From the NCBI RefSeq assembly GCF_001625305.1, contig NW_017802425.1, positions 867,882 through 931,881 on the forward strand: DNA of 64,000 bases. The letters are read 5' to 3'. Below are positions 48,084-60,228 of the stretch, in pieces. Position 1 is the first letter of the stretch, and every line of letters begins with the position of its first letter. The notes under the pieces are model-generated. The model did not search any database, was not told the DNA's origin, and saw only the letters and a program-made list of their open reading frames with translations. Origin of the DNA: Branchiostoma belcheri (lineage: Eukaryota > Chordata > Leptocardii > Amphioxiformes > Branchiostomatidae). The position numbers were made by a program, and so were the translations under genes.

Positions 48084-49765
48084 ATAGCCGGTATAACCTA
48101 CGCGGCTCGGTGGCGACTGGCTATTTTACACCAAACGACCTGTTACACACAACCATTGCATCTATTTGCAGGAGTTGTTTAAAACTATCTAGTGATGATG
48201 CCCAACTGTACTGGGTGGCAGCATCTTCCATTCTATGGTAGTTAACGTTCTAGGAAAGTACCAGTTTTCGAACGCCTCAATCCTGGTGATAACTATTACT
48301 ATTTCTTGTTTCTTTCTGGGCATGTATCAGATACTTTTTATTTGGTACGTCCACCAGTTTATTAGTCACTTTGCACATCATGCATAGTCTGGACATTCCT
48401 TCTGTCTTAATCTTGTGACACCCACTTCATGTTGAATGTTAAAGTGTGTAACAAGATGTTGAGTTGAAGTAATCGAAATAGTACGCAATGTCATTGAAGT
48501 TACTCTAATTTTTACTTTATCAAGATGACATGGTCAAGTTTTTAATGTCAAATCTTTTTCATATATGTTTGTTCAACTTAGTTAGAAGAAACGAACAGCG
48601 TTTTACAGATAAAGTTTCTATCGGAATCATATCATAATATAGCAGGTTTAGAGTATTGAATCTAACTATACTTTTCTCCTTCTTTTTATCTATTTTATTT
48701 ATGAATCTTTGGGGTTAGTCTCTTCAGTTAACTGATTTCTAAGGGAGCCCCTTACAAATCAACAACGACAAGATACAAAATAATGTGACATAAACTTACC
48801 AAATCATCTAAATTTACAGTAATATAACATAAAGTAGCAACAATCAAACGTATAAGTAATACGGCATACAAAGAACAGAAAACTAAAAAATCATAATACA
48901 TGGTTATTCAAATCGATGATCATTCTGGTCAAGCCAACGATACTTTTGGGAAATGTATGTACACTGATGGCCACTGTTTCCTTTTATGACACTATCTATG
49001 TCTAGGTATATACATGTATACAGTGTATGTCTGTAGTATAATTGCTTTCTTATACCCATTTTCTAGTTACGTGTGGTTTGTGGTTTACTCAAGTTTTATG
49101 TTTTTGAGAAGGCGCCATATAAGCAACTGTTCTTCTTGCCTAATACTCAATAAATATATGTGAATAAAATGTATTTGCTATAAAGAGCTGCTTTTCATAT
49201 ATCAAAGCATGTATCAAAATGCTATAGTGATGGAAAAGCTGCCAGAGATAAAATGATCTATTTGAAGCGCAAACAAATGTCAATAAGCCAGTCATACTGA
49301 AGTTAAAGATTCCTTGGAAGGTATCTTCACCGTTTGATGTTCCTCGCTAGATATTATTTGTTCTAAGTAAAAGTACTACCTTACTTTCATACATGATCAC
49401 ATTTGGATTTAGTTATATCACAACTACAACGATAAATTCTATATTGCAGTATGGCTTTGTGCGCTCTTATGGAAACGACTAAAACTCCAGTCCAGATTAA
49501 CTTCTAGCTCCATCATAGCTTCATGAAGTGGCAGGATTAGATAAAGGAAAGTAATCCTAACAGAATAAAAGTAACTTACAGTGTTCAGCGAAAAACTGGA
49601 ATGTGCGTGTAAGGAATTAGTTTTAGCAAAAGACTCATAACTTTTTTTATTAGCTCGTTCCCTTCATCGGAGTCTTAACAGATTGCAATGGACAACTGTT
49701 GACACGAAGCTTTCTCCATCTCTGAATAAATGAAGCTACATTGTAATGTTGAGTTTTGACAGGCG

Positions 49766-49824
49766 TAGTGGTGGCACACTCAAGTATACAAAATATAACA
49801 AAACTTTTGTTGACGCCACCACTA
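49766..49824. repeat. Mini palindromic element TAGTGGTGGC…GCCACCACTA
   Basis: Perfect 10-bp inverted ends (49766-49775 and 49815-49824) around 39 bases. A shorter relative sits at 40488-40527 with 9-bp ends and the same inner words (CACTC near the left end, GTTGA before the right end). A possible eroded piece (GTGGCGTTGCACTCAAGTTT) starts near 57324. I infer a small interspersed element with inverted ends. Confidence 0.6.
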
Positions 49825-49909
49825 GACAAAGGCACAGAATAAATAAAAAAACAATATGTAATGAAAGTATGCAAGAAATATCTAACACAATATAAGAACG
49901 AGGTTTTGC

Positions 49910-50340
49910 AAATGTAGATGTGGAGGTCACCCGCTGACCCTGAGACTTCAAACCCGACATTTCCCGTCTTTCACGCCCGGGAAGCCGATCTGACATCTGC
50001 ATTAGTTCCAGGGAATTTCCCCGGACCGCAAGTTCAAGTTCACGAGTCAAGTTCAACGCGAGTGTCAGTCTAGCGTGGCTGGGAAGTCCCCGCACCTGCC
50101 AGCTCCGGCCGCCCACAACAAGCAAAATTAGCCATGACGAAAGTGACGTATCGCGGTCAGAGGAAAGAGCAGGGATCTCGGCTGGGCCAGTGTTATTGTA
50201 ATGAGATCCCGCCACTGTCATAACTCACCGGATTCCTGCACACTTTGTGCGCAGACAAGGACAGTTCCTCCCGCTTTGTCCCGCCGAGGTTTGACAAAGA
50301 TCTACATTGTCTATTGTCGGAGTTGGCAGAAATTGGCGGT
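49910..50340. promoter_or_regulatory. GC-rich island with NF-kB and half-site motifs
   Basis: GGGAATTTCC at 50011-50020 is a full NF-kB/Rel consensus. Three AGTTCA-type half sites follow within 30 bases (CAAGTTCAAGTTCACGAGTC, then AAGTTCAA). CTATTGTC (50312) is Sox-like. A minus frame (49736-50221) is open for 161 codons but has no recognisable domain. The palindromic element at 49766-49824 lies at its edge. Confidence 0.4.
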
Positions 50341-50459
50341 TATGGTGCAGAAAATGTGGTCAATGCTGGGGGTTCGGTCCACAAGCTGCCGATTTGTAAG
50401 TTTTAACACAACGCACGACTCCAGCACATGGCGAAGGCGAGAACTTTTCCAAAGTTAAA

Positions 50460-53400
50460 ACTTTCGCTCCTGGCTAAAAAATTCCATATAAATCTTATTA
50501 ATGTAACAATAGAAGTACACAAAAGTTATCAAGTCAATATATGAACCTTGCAACTGTTCAGAAATAAATGCGAGTCTTATGATAACCGCTGAAAGTCAAC
50601 ATCACCAGCTAGTGGCCGTTCTTCTACCCACCCTAATGTCATCAGCGCCGGGCACGTTTTCTGACTGGTCTGATCATCAATTGCATCAGTTTCTGTAAAG
50701 TTACATCCACAAATATTCGTTCAGTTTTAGCAAATGAATGATTGCGTTTGTAATATTTGTAATCATTCCGCTTCCTGTTCATTGTTGCTTTTAGTACGTG
50801 TTTTTCATGTTGTTTATGAGTTAAGTAAAAAAATATCTTCTTTTCATTTGAAGTGTAGAATCCCAGTTTATACATTTATGCCCTTTTTGACGAACTTTAT
50901 TCTAACTGCACGTATATTCTTTACTGACTTAATTGCCCAGCTTTCAGTATGGGAAGTTTGTGTTGTCCTGAACACCTGCACACATACCCTGATGGGACAG
51001 ACATTTATCAGATAAACACTTTTCTGATGTTATACAGTTAGCACCATGCTTGTCATTAGTACAAACTAGTAATGGTCGTTCATCAAACTTTATTACAAAC
51101 ACTTGCCCGTAGGCTAATTACAAGGGAATATAGGTTATACAATAGCTAAAATGTAAAAGTGTCTAATCTATAGCGTTACGTAATGTTTCTAAGTAAACCT
51201 CTGGAGGGTATGACTTCCTTAGTGTCTAATGAATAGTCCCACGCTTATGATGATATGTGGGTTTTGTGATCCTAGCAGAAATACGTTTTTCGGATGTAAA
51301 AGTCACCATGTACTAAGCGACTTCTAGGATACATTTGGTATCCGGTAGGAACAACTTTTTTTACTTTGTTTAAACGGGATTTGTCACGGATTGGAATAAG
51401 TATCCTATCAGACATGCACCTGTCCAGTCTCAAACTTTTATTTTCATCTTTATTCTCTCAAAAACACAACGATTACTGGTCGTTTTTCTAAGCTGCCATG
51501 TGCTCCAAGTTTTCTTCTGTTATTTCGGGAGGTTTTGCCTCTATGTCAGGGTGTATTGGTCCGGATTGCACTTTTTTTACTTTAAACGTGATTTGTTTCT
51601 GCTTAGAATAATTCGAACAACTTCACATCAACTTTCTATCATTAGGTTAATTAACGAATAGGCAGAGAGCTTCTAACTTCAAACCTCGAGGTAAACCAGG
51701 TACATTGATGTGAGTACAAACATCGCCGTAGGTTGTGTATATCGAATGTATTCTACCTCTCCGTTATACTTGTGATGTGAATAAACATAAGTCCAACAAA
51801 TGTTGGCTGTCATAGACGTGCTGTGTACACAAACTTTGGCGCTTAAGGAGCTTAGCGTCGACTCTCCGCAGGATACTAAAAACTGTAAAAACATTGAAGT
51901 GTGCATATATAACTCGGGGGTTACTAATGTTGTATTAGTCTTTGTATTTTCTAATGTGGTAGACTTGAGGTACGCAAGATTTGCTTCTACCACGAATCCA
52001 GAAGAAATGTAACAGATGAAATGTTTACTTGTCATGTAACTAATATATAATTCCGACAACATTCTTAACTCGTGAGGCTCATGGAACACCCTTAAAACAC
52101 AAAGAAACTTTAATTTAAGTCACCCAAATTCAGTAGACGCCTTCACAATATTATATAGCTACAAAAACCTGTTAGATGTAAAACCAAAGCTTTAAAATGA
52201 TCTGTTTTAGAATGATCTACCTGATCAGTCTTTGCCTTATATCACTCACATGTCGCTACACAGGTGTAAACAAACATTCAGAACGGAAAAAACTTAAGTA
52301 GTCTTTGATGGATGCAACACTGAAAAGCCAAGGATTTCAACCAAGATATATCTATTCTTAATCCATGTTGGTGAAACCCATTTCCAAATTCTACGGAATC
52401 AGCTAACTTTTGCAAAACTGCGAAACATGTGATAATGTTTGTAACATTAGCCTGTATGAGTCATGTAAATCATTTTCTAGTTTTAAAATATTTCTTTAAT
52501 AGTCAAAATTCAATGTCTGTTCATATCCATTTACATTACGTCTAAAGAGATGTAACACATTGGAAACGCTTTGTCTTAGTGGACAAATATTACAAAACCA
52601 CATTGATTCAATAGTTCAAGCTCCTGAATGCCACGAGGAAGACATACACGATCAGGACTTACTTTGTGTTTTCTTTTTACTTTGTTTTCCTTTCTGCCGG
52701 CAGTGCATCGTGGCCATGTGTCTACACAAAGGAAAGTTCGTGTCATTTGCAAGATTTTGATACCTAATGAATCAGAAACATTCTATCATCTCCAACCAAA
52801 GTGTCAATATGATGACGATTTTTCACATATAACACTGAAGAATAAGTCAAAGCCGTCGATCAAACGATTTCAACTCTACTTTTGGTATACAAATGATGCC
52901 AGAAAGAAGCGAGTTACGAAGAAAACAGTGTGAGTTATTCACAGTGCTCTACGTACAATACTACATCTGTATCAAGTGAGAAAATGCACAAGAAAAAATG
53001 TATAAAGTACAATTCCAGTAAGCGTGTACAAAGTTCAAGCACAATTTCTTTCTACCCGCATAACTTTCATCTTACATCCAAACTGTAGTTGCTTAAAGGC
53101 TACAGAGCACCTGATCGGGACAGACGGACTTCACCGTGCAGCCGTCATGTCTTGAGAGATGTTAACCTTTCTCAAGTTTCTTGCTGCTTGTGTAGGTGGC
53201 AATGGTGATGTTAGCTTACCAGTTATGATTATGTTCGAAAACTTACGTTCACTAGTAGATAAGTGTGGTCTGAAACAAACTTTGGGATCTTCTTGTCGTT
53301 TCTGCATTTTCCCGCAAAACCTGTACACATTTGTGCTCAACTCAGGAACATACAAGTTGTTGCAGGTCGTTGAAAAGACACTGCTAGATCTCTTACATTC

Positions 53401-54183
53401 ACGGTAGCATTTTAATAGTATAGAAATAGCCAAGTTAAATAGCTTTAGTGATGTCAGTCAAACGCGTCAACCACAGTCTTTAGTATCGAAGTTTTCCAAT
53501 GTCTTTATATCAAATTTAGCTGAGAGCTACAAAACTAATCACCAGTCCACCATACCAAGTCTCCCAAAGTTATGTAATACTACTTAACAGGAAAGGTGCG
53601 GTCTGACAACAAGTCTGCTAACCCATAGATTTCGTGGACATTTGAACTGGATCCAAACTTCTGACACACTTTTTCACAGACATCTGTTCAAACCAGACTA
53701 AAGTTGTGTTTTTTGGATCTTATGTGAGCAAAATCTTGATATTACTCTTTCAAGGCGACATCTAAGGTTACCAACAGGTCAACAACTGCAATGTATTAAA
53801 ACGAAAGTCTATATTGGTATTAAGCAAATTTACGTTTACTCCTGGACTTTAGGGTAGCTTTTATGATTATTGTTTGCTGCCTCTGGATATTGAAAAAAAG
53901 CTTACTTTACTCCAAAACCTTATTGCTTTCTACATATAACCGAAAAATATTGACACATCATTCTTTGAGAAATAGACCCTCATTGAGTTATTTACAATAG
54001 ACGTTATCTAGTTTTAGAATGAAATTTATAGTGTCCAAATGGTTAAATCATGAAAGAGTGTCCATATGTAAACGGTACTAAAACTTTGCCTATTGAAACA
54101 TACATAACTTTCAACTTTAAGAGTATGAATCTTAAATTAATTGTATTTCCTTGTATGTTCAATTGTGCGTACAGTAGATGACC
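50460..54183. other. Possible intronic interval with weak exon candidates
   Basis: If the minus-strand gene runs from 56.7 to 46.4 kb, this is intron with some exons. Candidates on the minus strand are about 53394-53247, open and ending in the donor GAAC|GTAAGT (product includes NNLYVPELSTNVYRFCGKMQ), and part of 51679-52020. The plus strand is also open at both places, so neither is secure. Confidence 0.25.
51090..51124 (+). repeat. Second copy of the CCCGTAGGCTAATT repeat
   Basis: Matches 22563-22600 as described there. No other similarity between the flanks is visible. Confidence 0.5.
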
Positions 54184-54404
54184 GTAACATCTGTGTCCAT
54201 AATATCACCATAGTCCATAATATCGCCACCTTGAGAAAAAGTGTGCTTAAAGATATTTTTACTGCAACATACCCTAGGTATGTACATTTTGAGGTGTGCA
54301 GGAGTGCATACCAAAAGTATGTTGCAGTAAAAATATCTTAAAGCACACTATTTCTCAAGGTGGCGATATTATGGACCCTGGTGATATTATGGACACGGAT
54401 GTTA
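54184..54404. mobile_element. MITE with 88-bp terminal inverted repeats
   Basis: The left arm 54184-54272 and the right arm 54317-54404 are inverted copies with only a handful of mismatches; both outer ends read TAACATC. Each arm contains an internal tandem pair of GTCCATAATATCRCC. The loop is only about 44 bp. The whole 221 bp would fold into one long hairpin. No coding capacity. The arm identity implies a fairly recent origin or hairpin-mediated homogenisation. The superfamily cannot be fixed: TA next to the ends could be a target duplication. Confidence 0.8.
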
Positions 54405-56639
54405 CATATGTCCATGTTCATTTGTCATGTAGATAAAAATGAATGATTACATTGATGATAAGCATTGAAAGTAGTATATGTTAAATCACTCAAACACACA
54501 GAAAAATTGCGCATACAAAATAACTGAACCGCATTGTGTTGTATCAAAGTGGTATGAGGATAACTTTATACTAGAAAATACAAACTCCAGTTATATTTTG
54601 GTCACGTTGGCAACGGTGTGTCGGGTACTGGGTTTTGTTGTTCCGTATCAAGAAGGGGAAATGTATCAAGTCTACCTTTTGCCTACCAAAAACCTTAATG
54701 TATTCAATATTTGATGACTTAGTAAAGATTTCTATCACTTTGTATTGTAAAACACTACTTGTACTTAGCATTGGCAAAGTTACCATGGTATAAAACACAT
54801 TAGTTTGAATTGAGCATTTTTGTAAGGGTTGAATGCATGCAAACTGCTAGGTAAGGATATCTGGAAAGCTATTAGTTGTGTCTGCAGATAGTCAAGCATG
54901 CTTCGATTATTTTACATCTTAAAACTTGAGATGGGAGATTCCTTTTGCTCTATGTATGTATCATAAGTAGTTAAGATGTTGCATTTTTTAGTCATTGCCC
55001 ATGACATCCAACACACTATTCCAGACTCTATCTGCCTAAAAATACGTTTGTAATACTGCGATATATATGTGGTTCCTGGGGCAACTCAACTATAATTGCA
55101 AAAAAATAATAATAATAATAAAAAAAATGCTTGTCTGAGGAAAACCGTCGGTAATGAAATCGATTTTGGAAACTAAATATTGCTAAGAAAAACCAACCTG
55201 ATATGTATGATAAAGTGTCAAAATATCTACATGATCATTTTGACGGTCAAGCTTAAAATCAATACATGTCTTAAAATCAATAAATGCAATGAAAATGGTG
55301 TGTTACAAAGATCGTAAATAGACAATTGCCAGTGCAAGATGTAATAATTAGTTAGAGTAGATACAAATGCAATACTGTCTTTGATTTCGTTTTAAAGATT
55401 GTTTTATGAGCCAGATAAGGAACTTCTTGATGACTATACGTTCTTTATTGCCTTTACTTTGTTATTACTGCACAAAAGAACCAAGAAAATAATGGTAGAT
55501 AATAGCGAATAGCCGCTACATTGTAACATCTCAACTATTTGGTGAAAGATTGATAAGAATTTTTTCTACTTGCAAGCGGTGAAGAATAAAAAAAACGTTT
55601 ATTTTCGTTATATTTGTCGTTTGTTCAATGGTATTGGGCAAAATTGCATCAATGATAAAGAGAAACTTGTAAGAAACTTCGAATCAGTCGCCATTTTCCT
55701 GTTTGGGTGGCACTTGTCCGCCATGTTGGATCGCCATATTGTTTTTTTTTTTCAAATTTAAGGATATCCGCATCCTCATCGCTTTCTCATCTTCCATTTC
55801 ATAATTTTCAGTTAAGTAATTGATGGTGAAAAAGTACCAAGGATATGACACGATTCAAATGTAAAAAAATGGCTCCGCATGGACTCGTTCAGAACTCTAC
55901 ACGGCCACGATATGCACACCACAACATACAGGAGCAATAAGTTATACTCTATACGTGTGCATTCATTGTTTCGAGTCGACATGTATATAGAAGGTATCGA
56001 GTCGGCTTAATTTTGTTGAAGGTTGACGCATAGCCAACATAGACTATTGTTTTGCTGTTTCCAACACGATGTGCAACATTTGCACGTTGTTTGGAAGTTT
56101 GTAGTTCGAAAAGTTCGTTCTCTTGAGTTTTATTTTGATGAATGGATTCTTCACGTCTTATCTGTGCTGGTTATCAGTACAGTCCAAACCTGACTGCTGA
56201 TTCTGTAGGCTAGAAAACACCACCGCAGCGGTGATACGAAACTTGAGAATTTATCAGCGAGTCAACATGTTTCCTTTTCTGTTAGATACTTGGCATTGTT
56301 GTCAACTCTTGTCATTTAAGCACTCGTTCATTTATTTGCCTCTACTTTAAAATTCTTACTCAGCATATTGTTGTGAAAGTCTCACATGATATTACGGAAT
56401 TATTCAGCACCAATATTAATTACCAACAACTTCGCAATACATCTGGTTAAGCTTATCAATAAATCCTAGATGTAAACACATGAAGAAGATATGAACGCAT
56501 CGTTTGAATGTGATGTACATGCCCCGGTATGAAAACTCTACCTGCTGACTTTAATGTTCCACATACTTGTCACGTATAACTCACAGTGGAATCTGTTATC
56601 TCTAATGCAGTGTGAATTTGAAAGTACAAAAAGGATTTG
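54405..56639. other. AT-rich stretch, no secure gene
   Basis: A plus frame 54478-54714 (78 codons) has mixed composition without motif. There is an AAT microsatellite-like run near 55105. YY1-like boxes lie at 55.7 kb. Nothing else stands out. Confidence 0.5.
55684..55740. promoter_or_regulatory. Cluster of YY1-like boxes
   Basis: Three close copies of the YY1-type core: TCGCCATTTTCC, GTCCGCCATGTTGG and TCGCCATAT. In the minus orientation they read ATGGCGG or ATGGCGA. This is about 1 kb downstream of the promoter-like island at 56.7 kb in the same orientation and may mark a second start site. I found no donor site that would make a coding first exon here. Confidence 0.25.
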
Positions 56640-56940
56640 GGAGTTGTCGGACGGCGTGAAGTCGTTGCCTTTTGTTCCTTTTTTTTACCAAAACGCCGCC
56701 ATTTTCCCTTGGGCCTCTCCGGTGCGCCGCAAAAACCGCAGAAAACAATCTAACCAGAATATTAGCGACAGGAACTTGGAACGTTACCAAACATCACAGA
56801 ACCGTGGCGTGATACGGTCGTCGTGTTCTCATTGGCTAACAGCAGAAGTAAGTCATGTTTACCGACCAATCGTGAGGCTGCAATTCTTTTCCAGCCGTCT
56901 GATTGGCTGACGGCAAACATCAATCATATTTATTCGTCAA
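56640..56940 (-). promoter_or_regulatory. YY1 and CCAAT promoter, most likely firing leftward
   Basis: A GC-rich island in AT-rich DNA with three CCAAT boxes (56831-56835 and 56902-56906 as ATTGG, 56876-56880 as CCAAT) and a YY1 box CGCCGCCATTTTC near 56694-56706. On the minus strand this reads AAAATGGCGGCG, the orientation YY1 usually has just downstream of a start site, with the CCAAT boxes 125-200 bases upstream. An ATG inside the YY1 box (56702) followed by GTTTTG|GTAAAA could open a tiny first exon. The best candidate downstream gene is the minus-strand one whose terminal exon ends at 46451. The plus direction is also possible, since CCAAT-rich islands are often bidirectional. Confidence 0.45.
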
Positions 56941-58249
56941 GCCGACTCCCGGTAAATGAGATGGTGGATGACGACATCCCAAGCGCCTGAAATGCTTTCT
57001 CAAATAAAGTCGGTCCTGATTTCCATAGAAGATCGATATGTTTTTGACAGCGTAACCCTCTACCGGGGATACGGCGGGCTTATAGAAGGGGCCCTTTCGT
57101 CTGTTGTAACCATACACATTCTAGTTACTGTTACATCAATGTAGCAATTCTGAAACATCACAAGAACACGTTACATTGTACGTTCATGATGGTTAGCCAT
57201 CCGAGATTGAATAGTAGTATTTTTTAAAAAGCTGTACCACTGAAAAAATGCAAATTTACAAGGATTTTAGATGCCGTCCGGTATATTTTTAATGTACATC
57301 CGGACATTTGTACAAAGACAATGTGGCGTTGCACTCAAGTTTACAAAAGCAATATTTTAGAAAAAAAAACACAGCAAAATGACATTAACAAAAGTTATAT
57401 GATAAACAACACAGTACAACCCCTTTACCCAGAAGTGTTATTAACTATTGAGCTATTAATTTTATGAACTATTGAGCTATGTATTTATGATATATATATG
57501 TATTAGTACAGAATGCAGTGTGAAGTAGATCCTTTTAATTGATCTAAGGTAAGTGTTAAAAAAATAGGATCACTGAAGATGGATGCTGGGCTGCATTTAA
57601 AATGTCTGTTAACATTTGAGTGGTATAATTTGAATTGTATCACCATACGTTTTATTGTAAGTCGGTACAGCCATATAAAATCATGGTCGTGATTATGCAT
57701 ACGAAAAGAAGGCAGTGGGTGGATTGACGAACAGAAACCTTGAAGAATGTGGAATTATTCCTGGAACTGATTCCGCCCTATTACTGGAATACTGATCCTA
57801 TTACTTTGGAATGTAAATTTTCTTATTGTTTTTTTAACTTCGTTGTGATGAATGATAAGAGGTAACCGTTACATGTGATCACGTGACCTGTCCCATGGGT
57901 ACGCCGGTCTACGTGCCAACCCTCCGGACTCTACAGCTGAGTTGCTGGTTACCTGTACTGTGTGTTAACCTTCATACGTATATGGATTCAGTAGAGGGGT
58001 AGAAAGGGGAAGATAACTGTAACCGCAGATAGGCCTTAAGGTCAATTTGGCAGCCTGAATAGTCTAACTAGGGTAAACCCACTTAGGGCTGTCACAACAA
58101 GTTCTCTGCAAGGGTTCTGTTCTACCTCCGTTGAAAGTATGTCCAGACTATGTTTTCAGTTGTGCTAGTGAATTCACAACAACTCTGAATAAACAAGAAC
58201 ACTTCCCGGAGGTTTGAAATTTTCTTGTTGTGTTGGTGCAGACATCAGC

Positions 58250-58390
58250 TCAACATAGCCTCCATCAGGGGGTGCGGATCGTAGAATTCGGCAAAAAAGG
58301 GAAGAATATTTGACCAGGAGAGTCGGTCCGCGGGAAAGTTAAGCTCTCCTGGCCACCCCCACCCCCCATTTGGTTAAATTTTTACTTATT
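58250..58390. repeat. Inverted, diverged copy of the 28.3-kb repeat
   Basis: It begins AACATAGCCTCCATCAG, the complement of the 28.5-kb terminus, and carries GACCAGGAGAG and CTCTCCTGGCC in opposite orientation, so its middle can also pair with itself. It ends near CATTTGGTTAAATTT. No coding capacity. Confidence 0.45.
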
Positions 58391-58568
58391 AGCCCACGTT
58401 TAGGACTAGTCTAGACTAAGTTCGACCGTTTAGACTACATCCTGCAACATTACACCACAATCTGTCCTGTTTTCCCGCGTGTGAAATATGTGCAAACTAC
58501 ATGTGCTCATCACATCAACTACAGGCTGGGTAACAGGCTTCTCACATATGGTTATTCTCGTGTTTAAC

Positions 58569-59360
58569 TCTCATTATTACCTCCATGAAATGTGTCATGG
58601 AGGTTATATTTTCAGTTGCGTTTATCTGTCCGTCCTTCCGTCTGTCTGTTGGTCAACAAGATAACTCAAGAACGCCTGGATGGATTGGTTTTTATACTTG
58701 GTGTGTTGGTAGGGTGTGACGAAAACTGGAAATGATGAGATTTTGGTCCCCCTAGTGGCTTCCCTTGGTACTGCAGCGCAACTTCCAGTTTTGATATCTC
58801 GCGATCTGGACATCCTAGGGTCATGAAATTTTGATGGAAGGTAGCTCTCGTGCTTGGGAAGAAGTCATATGAGTTTGGGCCCCCTAGCGGCTTGTTCTGG
58901 AACTGCAGGGCACTTTCTGGCGAAATGTTTAAAAGCCAATAAGTCCAGACAGGAACAACATATTTTCATTATTTTTGGTGTGTAGGTAGCTGAGAGAGAG
59001 ATGTACATAATTAAATGCAAATTATGCAAATGAGGACTTTATTTGCATAATTAATGAGGAAATTCTATAATTACAGTGTTTTACATTATACTATGTAACC
59101 TATGGCAGGCGGAACTTCAACAGATACTAAGTATGCAAATGATGACCTAATTTGCATAATTAATGTGAAAATTCTATGATTTCGTAATGGTAAATGATGA
59201 GAATGTCATACTTGGGACATCTGTAAGTTAATCAAAAGTTAACATACATCACGATGCATATATCATGTTAATGCAGAGGTCATTTGAACAATTAAAGAAG
59301 AAATTTACATTTACATATCAAGATCATATTTCATGGAGGTATGAGACCTCGGAATTCTAG
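58569..59360. mobile_element. Non-autonomous DNA element with hairpin ends, Helitron-like
   Basis: The left end has a perfect 10-bp dyad, ACCTCCATGA (58579-58588) and TCATGGAGGT (58595-58604). The right end repeats TCATGGAGGT (59331-59340), runs into a small hairpin GAGGT-ATGAG-ACCTC, then GGAATT and CTAG at 59357-59360, followed by T. A hairpin shortly before CTAG|T is what Helitrons show at the 3' end. The 5' TC start is less clear, and terminal inverted repeats of this kind are also seen in the Helentron branch. Inside are two diverged copies of a 120-bp module and two copies of an AT-rich module with TTTGCATAATTAATG. No coding capacity. About 790 bp. Confidence 0.6.
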
Positions 59361-59816
59361 TTAACGATAATACGTTCACCGTGTTCTCGATATAAATGTA
59401 CATTTTAATTGACACAACAAAAGTACATACAAACGAATGAATACAAATGCACCTTCAAGCAAGTATATGGATAATTCAACATTTTATCGTTATTTACATT
59501 TACTAGTTCAAAGGTCTACATTCTTTAATGTATTTGCCCATGTGTACACAGCACTGGTTATCTTCTCCTGGAATCTAAGAGAATTTTAGATGTATCCAGA
59601 GGTACCTGTAATAGAGGTGGGACCTGAAGATGTTGGTAAAATAAATAGCCTTAGACTGAAAGGCAATTTATGGTTATTACCTTTCCCTGCAACTTACATC
59701 GATATCTACAACTGAACTTGAGTTCAGGACGAATGCCTGCAGCACCAGAGACAAATGGCTGTCGGAGTTCTCGACTTTCTCGACAAGCTAAAGTGACTGA
59801 GTCTGCATGATCTGGA

Positions 59817-60045
59817 CCGCTTCGCGTGGCCGAGTGACCAGGCTAGTAGACACGACTTGGAGAAGTCACGGGTTCGATCCCTGACATCCTGGACGCTGTG
59901 GGAAACACACTTTACAAGACCTTCCTCACTCCACCCAGGTGTAAAATGGGTTCCTGACTTTGGTTGGGGTAAAGTCGGTGGAAGGAAAGGAATGGGTTCC
60001 GCCTTCCTATATCGTGCCCTGGACACCGTGGATTAACAACCTACT
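59817..60045 (+). repeat. tRNA-derived SINE
   Basis: The head has a Pol III A box (TGGCCGAGTG, near 59828) and a B box (GGGTTCGATCC, near 59870), with tRNA-Ser/Leu-like spacing. The body has the typical SINE wording: GGGAAACACACTTTACAAGA, CCTCACTCCACCCAGGTGTA and AAATGGGTTCCTGACTTTGG. There is no intact acceptor stem, so it is not a functional tRNA gene. The 3' limit is uncertain because I see no clear tail or target-site duplication. A more decayed copy lies at 17.1 kb. Confidence 0.8.
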
Positions 60046-60228
60046 ACCTCACAAAGCCTTATTCAGCTATACTTCCCACAAACACATCAATGAGGTCATA
60101 TTCGGTGTATTCGATGATATATATATTTTATCATATCTTTTTTGCATGTTTTGGGACATTAAAGTTTCCCATTGTTCGTCTCTAGTCTTTTATGGTGTCG
60201 TGTTGATTTCTGATGTTTTCCTGTGAGG

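Noticed and set aside
53159-53407. Plus frame MLTFLKFLAACVGGNGDVSL…
   Set aside because: The minus strand is equally open and has a better donor; neither strand could be confirmed, so no CDS was listed.
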